DNA from: Rikenellaceae bacterium
GTDB taxonomy: Bacteria; Bacteroidota; Bacteroidia; Bacteroidales; UBA932
DNA: 20,402 bases
NCBI GenBank assembly: GCA_900769905.1
Contig: CAAGIL010000104.1
Span: 1 to 20,402 of the forward strand
Direction of reading: 5' to 3'
Shown in pieces: positions 6,482-14,017 of the stretch. Below the pieces are notes generated by a model. It worked only from the letters and a program-made list of their open reading frames with translations, was not told the DNA's origin and did not search any database. Numbering within the stretch: position 1 is the stretch's first letter; every line of letters begins with the position of its first letter. The translations under genes were made by a program, and so were the position numbers.

Positions 6482-8899
6482 ATGAAAGGAAAATCTGTCC
6501 TCGTGCTGCTGATGTCTGCACTTTGCCTGCCGGCCTTCGCCGGGGGCGTGAAAGGGATGCCGGTAACGACGCCCAATTACGAGCTTGCGGAGCGCTTCTC
6601 CGCTGACCGGGTATCCAAGATGCTCTACTCAACGAGGGTGAGTCCGGAGTGGTTCAGCGACGGCGACCGCTTCATCTACAAGTGGTCCGATTCCGAGGGG
6701 AGCAATTACTACCTCGTGGACCCCAAAAACGGCACGAAGACGGCAATTTTCGACAATGACAAGCTGGCGATGCGCCTGACCGAAATCACTCGCGACCCTT
6801 ACGATGCCGATCATCTTCCGTTCAGGAGCGTGAGCATAGACCGCAAGGACGAGCGTTATCTCAAGTTCGACTTCAAGAGCTCCGACAAGAAGGAGTACCG
6901 CTTCCGCTACCGCATCTCCGACGGCGAGATTAGCTGGAGCACGGAGAAGGAGGAAAGCAGGTATCCGCGCTGGGCTTGCGTGTCCCCGGACGGCACCATA
7001 GGCGTGTATATGAAGAACAGCAACATCTTCTATATGGATTCCACCAACCTCCGCAAGGCAGCCAAGGATGCGAAAGACAGCACCCTGGTGGAGCATAGGC
7101 TTACTTCCGACGGTGTGGCAGACTTCGCTTACTGCTCAAGCAGTTACTCCGGCAACACCGTGCGCGATACCACCGAACGCAGCTTTCCGTCAGACCTCGT
7201 CTGGTCACCGGATTCCAGGCATTTCGCGACTATTCGCTGGGATATGAGCGAGGTCAAGGAGCTCTGGGTCATCAATTCCCTGAGCAATCCGCGTCCTACC
7301 CTCGAAACCTACAAGTATCAGATGCCGGGAGAACCTTCCCCATACGGTTACCTTTACGTCTTCGACATTAGCGACGGCTCTTCGCAGAAGGTCAAGTGCG
7401 TGGCTTTCAAGGACCAGGATATGGAGTTCGAGCGCCCGCAGCGCAGTGTGGCCGAACTGAGCAACGAGTTCAGGACTTCAAGGTGGCTGGGCGACGAGAA
7501 GGGCTTCTACCTCACAAGGAGGAGCCGCGACCTCAAGAAGCTGGACATATGCTACGTCGGGCTCGGATCCGATTCCACCCGCACCGTCATCTCCGAGAGG
7601 ATGAACACCTACGTCGAGAACCGTTCCCTGCGCCCTGTAGCGGGCGGCAGACAGCTGCTCCACTGGTCTGAGAGAAACGGCTGGGCCAACATCTACCTCT
7701 ACAACTCCGACGGCAGCCTGGTGCGCAACCTCACCGAAGGCGCCTTCCACGTAGAGGATGTATTGCGTGTCAACGAGAAGGAAGGATATATGCTGGTCAG
7801 CGCCTGCGGACGCGAGAAGGGCGAGAATCCTTACCAGATGCACACTTACCGCGTGGACCTCAAAACCGGGGCGATGAAGCTCCTCGATATGGCGGATATG
7901 GACGTGGCTGCAAGCGCATCCGAGAGCGGCAAGTACTTCATAGCCAACTGCTCACGCGTGGATCACAAGCCGTTCAGCGTGCTTTATGACGCAAGCGGAC
8001 GCAAGCTTATGGACCTGGGCGATGCGGACTTCTCCCGCCTCTTTGCGGCAGGATATAAGTTCCCGGAGCGCTTCAAGGTGAAGGCGGCAGATGGCATCAC
8101 GGACCTCTACGGCGCAATGTACAAGCCGTATGACTTCGACTCCACCAGGGTGTACCCTATATGCGACTACGTGTACCCGGGACCTCAGGTCGAGGCAAAC
8201 AACATATCCTGGAGCAGCGGCTTCACCCGCACCGACCGCCTGGCGCAGCTGGGATTCATAGTCATCACGGTGGGCAACAGGGGCGGACATCCGAACAGGT
8301 CCAAGTGGTACCACAACTACGGTTACGGCGATCTGCGCGACTATGGTCTCGATGACCAGAAATACGCAATCCAGCAGCTCGGGGAGAGGTACGAATGGAT
8401 AGATCTCGATCGCGTGGGCATTCACGGACACTCCGGTGGCGGGTTTATGTCCACGGCAGCGATACTCCAGTATCCGGACTTCTTCAAGGTGGCCGTATCC
8501 TGCGCAGGCAACCACGACAACAGCATCTATAACCGCTGGTGGAGTGAACAGCACCACGGAATAGAAGAGAAGGTGGTTGCCTCAGACACCACCTTCGTAT
8601 ATGCGATTGAAACCAATCCGGAGATCGCTTCCCGTCTCAAGGGACACCTTCTCCTCTGTACCGGCGACATCGACAACAATGTGCACCCTGCGAATACCAT
8701 ACGTGTCATCAATGCCCTCATCCGCGCCAATAAGCGCTTCGATGTGCTTCTTCTCCCGGGTCAGCGCCACAGCTTCGGAGATATGAACGAGTACTTCTTC
8801 TGGAAGATGGCCGATTATTACAGCGAATGGCTGCTCGGCTCCAGCAAGAGGGGAGAGGTGGACATCGCGGAGATGAACAACGACAGGAGCGTCAAGTAG
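6482..8899 (+). CDS. Secreted S9 family serine peptidase (prolyl oligopeptidase / DPP-IV-like)
   Basis: An 805-residue exported peptidase. Residues 1-20 form a type I signal peptide (MKGKSVLVLLMSALCLPAFA) without a lipobox, so it is probably periplasmic. Residues about 40-500 fit the DPP-IV N-terminal beta-propeller. The C-terminal alpha/beta-hydrolase has its nucleophile in GHSGGG (S651), an aspartate in GDIDNNVH (D731, aligning with DPP-IV D708) and the histidine in QRHSFG (H763). Y565 in YVYPGP matches the oxyanion-hole tyrosine. I do not see the double-Glu motif that gives DPP-IV its dipeptidyl-aminopeptidase specificity, so it may cleave differently. It follows the SulP gene by 9 nt and is likely co-transcribed. 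A peptide-scavenging role in the periplasm is inferred. Confidence 0.92.
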   Translation: MKGKSVLVLLMSALCLPAFAGGVKGMPVTTPNYELAERFSADRVSKMLYSTRVSPEWFSDGDRFIYKWSDSEGSNYYLVDPKNGTKTAIFDNDKLAMRLTEITRDPYDADHLPFRSVSIDRKDERYLKFDFKSSDKKEYRFRYRISDGEISWSTEKEESRYPRWACVSPDGTIGVYMKNSNIFYMDSTNLRKAAKDAKDSTLVEHRLTSDGVADFAYCSSSYSGNTVRDTTERSFPSDLVWSPDSRHFATIRWDMSEVKELWVINSLSNPRPTLETYKYQMPGEPSPYGYLYVFDISDGSSQKVKCVAFKDQDMEFERPQRSVAELSNEFRTSRWLGDEKGFYLTRRSRDLKKLDICYVGLGSDSTRTVISERMNTYVENRSLRPVAGGRQLLHWSERNGWANIYLYNSDGSLVRNLTEGAFHVEDVLRVNEKEGYMLVSACGREKGENPYQMHTYRVDLKTGAMKLLDMADMDVAASASESGKYFIANCSRVDHKPFSVLYDASGRKLMDLGDADFSRLFAAGYKFPERFKVKAADGITDLYGAMYKPYDFDSTRVYPICDYVYPGPQVEANNISWSSGFTRTDRLAQLGFIVITVGNRGGHPNRSKWYHNYGYGDLRDYGLDDQKYAIQQLGERYEWIDLDRVGIHGHSGGGFMSTAAILQYPDFFKVAVSCAGNHDNSIYNRWWSEQHHGIEEKVVASDTTFVYAIETNPEIASRLKGHLLLCTGDIDNNVHPANTIRVINALIRANKRFDVLLLPGQRHSFGDMNEYFFWKMADYYSEWLLGSSKRGEVDIAEMNNDRSVK

Positions 8900-8917
8900 C
8901 TTGCGCCTTCAACATAT

Positions 8918-8948
8918 AAAAAAAGCGGCCCCGGAAATCCGGAGCCGC
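8918..8948 (-). terminator. Rho-independent terminator of the fab operon
   Basis: A 10-bp stem (8925-8934 with 8939-8948, one mismatch) closes an AAAT loop. Read on the minus strand it is followed by seven T residues (8924-8918). It lies just past the fabI stop codon. On the + strand no T tract follows, so it is not a classical terminator for the S9 peptidase gene that converges on it. Confidence 0.85.
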
Positions 8949-8971
8949 CGATGATTCAGAATCCCGGTCAA

Positions 8972-9793
8972 CTATTTCAGACCCTTGGTGAAGGTTTCCA
9001 CCACGTCGGCGGTGAGGCCGGTGGAGGAGAAGCCTCCGTCGTGGTACAGGGTCTGCATTGTGACGTGCCTGGTGAGGTCTGAGAACAGACTCACGATGTA
9101 GTCGGCACAATCCGCTGCCGATGCGTTTCCGAGAGGTGACATCATATCAGCGTAGTTGAACATATCCTCCATACCGGCGATGCCGCTTCCGGCAGTGGTC
9201 TTGGTAGGGGACTGGGAAATGGTGTTGATGCGCACGTGACTCTTCTTGCCATAGATCACACCGAAGCTTCTGGCTATGGACTCCAGCAGGGCCTTTGCGT
9301 CTGCCATGTCGTTGTAGCCCTGGAATGTGCGCTGGGCAGCAATGTATGTCAGTGCTACCACCGAACCCCATTCGTTGAGGGCGTCCCTCTTGTAGAGTAC
9401 CCCAAGAAGCTTGTGGAAGGACATCGCGGAGATGTCGAGAGTCTTGTTGAAGAAATCGTAGTTGGTTTCTTCATAAGGCTTGTTCTTCCTGATGTTCGGA
9501 GACATTCCGATGGAGTGGAGGACGAAGTCGAACTTGCCTCCGAACTGCTCCATCGCAGCGTCAACCAGCTGCTCGAGGTCTTCGATGGAGGTGGCGTCGG
9601 CCGGGATGACCTTGGCCCCGCATTTTTCTGCGAGCTGGTCAATAGTGCCGAGCCTGATGGATACAGGAGTGTTTGTGAGTACCAGTTCCGCTCCTTCCTC
9701 GGCAGCCCTCTCGGCTGCTTTCCAGGCTATCGACTGGTCGTTGAGGGCACCGAATATGATGCCTTTCTTTCCTTTCAGTAATCCGTAAGCCAT
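8972..9793 (-). CDS. fabI: Enoyl-[acyl-carrier-protein] reductase, FabI type
   Basis: A 273-residue short-chain dehydrogenase-fold enzyme that performs the last reduction of each fatty-acid elongation round, using NAD(P)H to saturate trans-2-enoyl-ACP. The N-terminal cofactor loop is GALNDQSIAW (15-24). The active-site pattern of FabI is intact: Y150, Y160 and K167, spaced as Y146/Y156/K163 in the E. coli enzyme. The C-terminal YHDGGFSSTG segment matches the family's terminal nucleotide-contacting strand. It is the last gene of the four-gene operon, beginning 3 nt after the fabZ stop and ending just before a strong terminator. This is the enzyme class targeted by triclosan. Confidence is high. 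Confidence 0.95.
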   Translation of the reverse strand: MAYGLLKGKKGIIFGALNDQSIAWKAAERAAEEGAELVLTNTPVSIRLGTIDQLAEKCGAKVIPADATSIEDLEQLVDAAMEQFGGKFDFVLHSIGMSPNIRKNKPYEETNYDFFNKTLDISAMSFHKLLGVLYKRDALNEWGSVVALTYIAAQRTFQGYNDMADAKALLESIARSFGVIYGKKSHVRINTISQSPTKTTAGSGIAGMEDMFNYADMMSPLGNASAADCADYIVSLFSDLTRHVTMQTLYHDGGFSSTGLTADVVETFTKGLK

Positions 9794-9796
9794 AAT

Positions 9797-10231
9797 TTAC
9801 TTCAAATTAAGTTTGTCCTTCGGTACGAGCATGAATGAGAGCTTGCCCTGGCAGGCAATCTTGTCATTCACTGTAGCCTTTGCCTCGACTAGCACGAGAG
9901 GTCCCTTCCTTCCCAATGCCCTGGCCTTCACGCATACGGTGTCGCCAGGATAAACGGAATGCTTGAACTTGACGTTGTCGATTCCGGCATACATACCGAT
10001 GTTGTCAACAAGATCCTCCTTTGGAATGAGAAGGACGCTTGACTGTGCCATTATCTCACAGAGGATGACTCCCGGCACTACAGGACAGCCCGGGAAGTGA
10101 CCCTGAGTGAAAAACTCATTTTCGCGAATAGTGTACTTTGAGAACACGTATTCGCCATCAATTTCCGACTCATCCACTAGCAGCATAGGCGCGCGGTGAG
10201 GTAGAACCTTCATGATTTCTTCTCTGTTCAT
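9797..10231 (-). CDS. fabZ: 3-hydroxyacyl-[acyl-carrier-protein] dehydratase, FabZ type
   Basis: A 144-residue single hotdog-fold dehydratase that converts 3-hydroxyacyl-ACP to trans-2-enoyl-ACP in type II fatty-acid synthesis. It starts with the family signature LPHRAPMLLVD (10-20). The catalytic histidine is in GHFPG (H45) and the acidic residue in CEIMAQ (E59), with the same 14-residue spacing as in E. coli FabZ. Many Bacteroidota also carry a dehydratase fused to LpxC; this one is stand-alone. It lies 19 nt after fabF and 3 nt before fabI, so the three act in the same elongation cycle. Length is normal for the family. Confidence 0.93.
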   Translation of the reverse strand: MNREEIMKVLPHRAPMLLVDESEIDGEYVFSKYTIRENEFFTQGHFPGCPVVPGVILCEIMAQSSVLLIPKEDLVDNIGMYAGIDNVKFKHSVYPGDTVCVKARALGRKGPLVLVEAKATVNDKIACQGKLSFMLVPKDKLNLK

Positions 10232-10250
10232 TTCTGATTCAGTTGCGGTT

Positions 10251-11495
10251 TTAGTATATTTTTCTCAAGGCTACGCAAACATTATGCCCGCCAAATCCCA
10301 GAGAATTGGATATGGCGACATCGAGGTCGCGCTTGCGTGCCTGGAGAGGCGTATAGTCGAGGTCGCACTCCGGATCCGCCTCCTCCAGACCTATGGTCGG
10401 AGGTACGATGCCTTCCTTGAGGGCGAGGGCTGAGGCCATGAGTTCCACTGCTCCGGTGGCACCGAACATGTGTCCGGTCATGGATTTGGTGGAGCTGATG
10501 GAAGCCCTGCGTGCATCTTCCTCTCCCAGCGCCAGCTTGAGGGCGTTGGTCTCGGCTGCATCGTTGAGGTGGGTTCCTGTACCGTGTGCGTTGACATAGA
10601 GGTTCTCGCCTTCGCGGTAGCCCGCCTCGGTGAGCGCCTCCTTAATTGCCTTTGCGGCCGGAATGCCGTCCGGACGCGGTGCGGTGTAGTGGTGGGCATC
10701 GCAGGTGCAGCCGTAGCCGCATACCTCGGCGATGATTTCTGCGCCGCGGGCCTTGGCGTGCTCATATTCCTCAAGCATCATAAGACCGGCGCCTTCTGCC
10801 ATTACGAATCCGCCCCTGCGCCTGTCGAAAGGCAGGCAGGCCTTGCTTGGATCCTCCTCCGTGGTGAGGGCCCTGCTGTTGGCGAAACCGCCGATGGCGA
10901 GCGGGGTCACTGCGGCCTCGCTGCCACCGGTAAGTATCGCGTCAGCCCTGCCGTACTTGATGGCAAGATAGGCTTCTCCAATGGAGTTTGTTCCTGTCGC
11001 ACAAGCGGATACGTGGGTCAGGCAAGGGCCCTGAGCCTTGTATTTGATGGCTATGTTTCCGCCGGCGATGTTGGGTATCATCATCGGAATGAAAAGCGGG
11101 GAGATGCGGTCTGCGCCCTCGTCAAAGAGGATTTTGGTCTGAGTGACGAAAGTGTTGATGCCGCCGATTCCTGAGCCGATATATACTCCGAACCTTTCCG
11201 CTTCTATATTCTCTCTGGACACCAGTCCGCTGGAGGCCATTGCCTCGGTGGCAGCTGCCATCGCAAACTGGCTGTAAAGGTCGTTGCGGCGTTTCTCAGC
11301 TACCGACAGCCCGAAATTGAGAGGGTCGAAGTCCTTTACCCTTCCTGCTACGTGTATGGGCAGATTGTATTCCTCGAAGCCCTCGAGACGGCTGATGCCG
11401 CACCTTCCTGCCTTGAGGTTTTCCCAAAATGTCTTTATGTCGTTTCCAATAGGGGAGATGACTCCCATTCCGGTGATTACTACTCGTCTTTCCAT
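10251..11495 (-). CDS. fabF: Beta-ketoacyl-ACP synthase II (FabF)
   Basis: A 414-residue condensing enzyme that extends acyl-ACP with malonyl-ACP. The thiolase-fold Cys-His-His triad is present: C165 in SACATG, H304 in NAHGTGTHLND and H342 in TGHMFGATG, matching C163/H303/H340 of E. coli FabF. The start MERRVVITGMGVISPIGN is typical of the family. It is the second gene of the operon, 5 nt after the AMP-binding gene. No fabG or acyl-carrier-protein gene is adjacent, so ketoreductase and carrier must come from elsewhere in the genome. A specialised synthase, for example for branched or hydroxy acids, cannot be excluded from sequence alone. Confidence 0.94.
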   Translation of the reverse strand: MERRVVITGMGVISPIGNDIKTFWENLKAGRCGISRLEGFEEYNLPIHVAGRVKDFDPLNFGLSVAEKRRNDLYSQFAMAAATEAMASSGLVSRENIEAERFGVYIGSGIGGINTFVTQTKILFDEGADRISPLFIPMMIPNIAGGNIAIKYKAQGPCLTHVSACATGTNSIGEAYLAIKYGRADAILTGGSEAAVTPLAIGGFANSRALTTEEDPSKACLPFDRRRGGFVMAEGAGLMMLEEYEHAKARGAEIIAEVCGYGCTCDAHHYTAPRPDGIPAAKAIKEALTEAGYREGENLYVNAHGTGTHLNDAAETNALKLALGEEDARRASISSTKSMTGHMFGATGAVELMASALALKEGIVPPTIGLEEADPECDLDYTPLQARKRDLDVAISNSLGFGGHNVCVALRKIY

Positions 11496-11500
11496 AATCT

Positions 11501-13156
11501 TTATTCGTACATAAATCGCTTTATGCTGCCCTTAGGCGTCTTTGCAAACGGCTCGTAGCGCAGCTCGTATGAGCTTACCTGTGAGTAGGCAGGCATCCTC
11601 TTGTTGAGTGCCTCAAGGTTGCTGTCCATCACGCTCTTGAGTCCTGCGGCATCGAGATCGGCTGCGAGGTTCATATCAGGAACGATGAGGGCAACGAGCC
11701 TTTCGTTTCTTGAAACTATCAGTGACTCAGCCACATAAGGAAGGGCGTTGAGCACTACCTCAATCTCCTCGGGGAAGATGTTCTGACCGTTGGATGAGAG
11801 CAGCATGCTCTTGCAGCGTCCCACGATGAAGATGCTGTTGTCCTGGTCGATGGTGGCGAGGTCGCCGGTGCGGAACCAGCCGTCCTCAGTAAAGGCAGCC
11901 TTCGTGGCCTCCTCATTCTTGTAATAGCCCTTGAAGACGATGTGGCCTTTGAGGAGGATTTCTCCCGGAACGTGTGCAGGGTCAGGGGAATCAATCTTCA
12001 GATCCACGCCTTCCTGAATCCATTCGCCGCACTCGCGCAGCTTGTACTGTCCAAGATGGCCGATGCTGATGACAGGTGCGGTCTCCGACATTCCGTAGCC
12101 GGTGATGAACGGCAGCTGGAGCTTCTCCACTAGAAGTTTCTCGAACTGCTCAGGAATTGCCGCTCCTCCGGTGGCAAACAGTTCTATGCTTCCGCCGAGT
12201 GCCTGGTCAAAGATGATTCTCAGGGCATTGCAGAAGTCCGGATTGTTCCTGTGGTCTTCGAGTTTGGCTGCTCCGCTCTTGCTGTGGATGAACTCACCCA
12301 GAGTGTCCTCGATCAGCTTGGTAAGAACGAGAGGCACGGAGAAGAATACGTGTGGTTTGTATTCACGCAGTGCAGGTTTTAGGTTTGCAGGTATAGGTGG
12401 CAGTCCGAGGATAACCAGGTGCATACCATAGCAGAGCGGGGCGACCATGTCGACCGTCATACCGAAAATATGGGCGTACGGGAGTATGCTGACGTAATTT
12501 TCACCCCTGCGGAAAGGAATGTGAGCAGGGAGGAAATATACGTTCATGCTGAGGTTCTTGTTCAGCAGCATTACGCCTTTTGGATTTCCGGTGGAGCCGG
12601 AAGTATACATTATTGCAGCAATATCCTCGAGTCCAACAGGTGAGAACTTCACATCCTCCGGTCCGAAGGAAGGGTGAGCCTCCTCAAAGGCGGCATTCCT
12701 GTTCTGATAGAGGGCCTCGAATCCGTTGCGGCTTGCAAGGAGCTCACCGCTTCTGGTGTCGATTGCGGCCACCAGGTTCGGCAACTGCTCGAAGTCCATC
12801 TTCTCGAATATGGGTTTCTCTGTGTAGAGAATGCGGGATTCGGAGTGGTTGACGAGGCTGGCGGTGTCAGTCGGGGTAAATGCATTGAAGATCTGCACTG
12901 CCACAAATCCGCCCGCCTGCGCGGAGTAGAACATTTCAGCCCACGCGGCGCTGCTGCGTGCGTTGATGGCTATTTTGTCCCCAGCCTTGAGGCCTGCAGC
13001 CTTCCAGAGAAGGATGTTGGTCTCGATGTTTTTGGCGAGCTGTCCATAAGTGAGGGTAGAGCATTTGTAGTCGCTCAGAGCCGGTGCGTCCCAGCATTCC
13101 TTGATTGTCTGCTCGAAGCGGAGGACGAAATTGTCGGTTGCTTTGATGTCGTACAT
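11501..13156 (-). CDS. AMP-binding acyl-activating enzyme (long-chain acyl-CoA/acyl-ACP synthetase-like)
   Basis: A 551-residue ANL-superfamily enzyme that forms acyl-adenylate from a carboxylate and ATP, then transfers the acyl group to CoA or a carrier protein. Visible core motifs are IMYTSGSTGNPKGVML (182-197), GYGMSETAPV (353-362), WFRTGDLA (427-434) and GRCKSMLLSSNGQNIFPEEIE (446-466). Near the C-terminus, where many members have GK[IL]xR, this one has KGSIKR (542-547): the usual lysine position is Ser, with Lys on both sides. An ATG at 13258 is open in frame, but it would put the -7 box inside the gene; I chose 13156, 27 nt after that box. Leading the fabF-fabZ-fabI operon suggests reuse of free fatty acids, perhaps as acyl-ACP; substrate is inferred. 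Confidence 0.88.
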   Translation of the reverse strand: MYDIKATDNFVLRFEQTIKECWDAPALSDYKCSTLTYGQLAKNIETNILLWKAAGLKAGDKIAINARSSAAWAEMFYSAQAGGFVAVQIFNAFTPTDTASLVNHSESRILYTEKPIFEKMDFEQLPNLVAAIDTRSGELLASRNGFEALYQNRNAAFEEAHPSFGPEDVKFSPVGLEDIAAIMYTSGSTGNPKGVMLLNKNLSMNVYFLPAHIPFRRGENYVSILPYAHIFGMTVDMVAPLCYGMHLVILGLPPIPANLKPALREYKPHVFFSVPLVLTKLIEDTLGEFIHSKSGAAKLEDHRNNPDFCNALRIIFDQALGGSIELFATGGAAIPEQFEKLLVEKLQLPFITGYGMSETAPVISIGHLGQYKLRECGEWIQEGVDLKIDSPDPAHVPGEILLKGHIVFKGYYKNEEATKAAFTEDGWFRTGDLATIDQDNSIFIVGRCKSMLLSSNGQNIFPEEIEVVLNALPYVAESLIVSRNERLVALIVPDMNLAADLDAAGLKSVMDSNLEALNKRMPAYSQVSSYELRYEPFAKTPKGSIKRFMYE

Positions 13157-13183
13157 TTTGATAATGATATAAAATTGTTCGGG

Positions 13184-13191
13184 CAAAAGTA
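13184..13191 (-). promoter_or_regulatory. -7 promoter element of the fatty-acid operon
   Basis: On the minus strand 13191-13184 reads TACTTTTG, matching TAnnTTTG. The expected upstream TTG is poor here (TTTC at about 13214-13211), which may mean an activator is needed. The resulting leader is about 20 nt before the ATG at 13156. This element supports the shorter start of the AMP-binding gene. Confidence 0.6.
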
Positions 13192-13229
13192 GGTCATTCC
13201 GCCCGAACCGGAAAGCCGGGACTGCCGAA

Positions 13230-13280
13230 TTGTGGCGAAAATACCCGATTTGGGGCAAGTTGGCCCCTTTTGTGGCGAAA
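13230..13280. repeat. Paired 11-bp direct repeat with hairpin between, upstream of the fatty-acid operon
   Basis: TTGTGGCGAAA occurs at 13230-13240 and again at 13270-13280, exactly 40 bp apart. Between them is a short inverted repeat, GGGGC at 13252-13256 and GCCCC at 13263-13267. They lie in the non-coding gap between the trmN6-like gene (ending at 13307) and the fatty-acid operon promoter, about 40-90 bp upstream of its -7 box. Spacing of nearly four helical turns suits a pair of regulator-binding sites. No regulator is named by the sequence. The rest of this gap (13192-13306) shows nothing else I can call. Confidence 0.5.
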
Positions 13281-13306
13281 TCAGATAAGGTGGAAACAGG
13301 CTTGTA

Positions 13307-14017
13307 TCAGAGATAAAATTCTTTCGTCAGCTCCTTGTAAGCCGTTGATTTAGAGCCGTTTTCTTGTAACACGAGCCGTTCTGTGACAACCTTTCCCGTG
13401 TTACATGTCCCAAATTCGGCCACAGTCCGGGAAACGGGCTTGGAAGGAGTTGCGCAGATGTCCAGCTCGCGCTGCAGATACAGGCCGAACGAGGCCGCGG
13501 TGCGGCGGAAACGTATGAACACGTCGCAGGGAAGCACCACGCAGAAGCGTCCGTCCTCCGCGAGCAGTTCCCTGACCCGGGAGCAGAGAGTCGTGTGCGG
13601 CAGGGAATGGGTATGGCGGGCGGCGGCGCTGCGCTCATCGGGGTTCTTGAGCGAGTCATCGTAATACGGGGGATTGGAGAAGATGAGCTCGTACCCGTTG
13701 CCGGGCTCCTGGGGACTGAATTCTTCCAGGGAGCAGTGCACGGCCTCAAGCCTGTCGGCCCATGGAGAGGCGGCGAAGTTCCTGGCGGCCTCCTGCACCG
13801 AAGGCAGGTCAATGTCAATGCCGGTGATGCGGCAATGCGCCGAGCGCTGGGCTGCCATCAGGGCAATCACCCCGCAGCCCGTGCCTATGTCCAGGGCCCG
13901 GCGTTCCCTGCCGCTGATGCTCATCGCAGCCCCGAGAAGGACAGCGTCGGTGCCAAGTTTCAGCGCCGAAGAGCCGTGGCTCACCGAAAACTGCCTGAAT
14001 TTAAATGAAGCGTCCAT
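13307..14017 (-). CDS. tRNA1(Val) (adenine(37)-N6)-methyltransferase-like (TrmN6/YfiC)
   Basis: A 236-residue class I SAM-dependent methyltransferase resembling TrmN6, which places N6-methyl on adenosine 37 of tRNA-Val. It opens with FKFRQFSVSHGSSALKLGTD, close to the family's start. Motif I is ALDIGTGCG (41-49) for SAM, and the catalytic adenine-methyltransferase motif is NPPY (115-118). The following SLKNPDERSAAARHTHSL region is also characteristic. The first 17 nt overlap the end of the ABC ATPase gene, so the two are probably translated together. No functional link between them is evident. It ends about 115 bp before the fatty-acid operon promoter with no clear terminator. Substrate specificity follows the family only. 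Confidence 0.85.
   Translation of the reverse strand: MDASFKFRQFSVSHGSSALKLGTDAVLLGAAMSISGRERRALDIGTGCGVIALMAAQRSAHCRITGIDIDLPSVQEAARNFAASPWADRLEAVHCSLEEFSPQEPGNGYELIFSNPPYYDDSLKNPDERSAAARHTHSLPHTTLCSRVRELLAEDGRFCVVLPCDVFIRFRRTAASFGLYLQRELDICATPSKPVSRTVAEFGTCNTGKVVTERLVLQENGSKSTAYKELTKEFYL

Noticed and set aside
13157..13258. Upstream in-frame ATG (13258) as start of the AMP-binding gene
   Set aside because: It would place the TAnnTTTG promoter element inside the coding region, and the added 34 residues do not look like the family's N-terminus.
13252..13271. Hairpin plus T run as a + strand terminator
   Set aside because: The stem is only 5 bp and no + strand gene ends near it; it is more likely part of the regulatory region.
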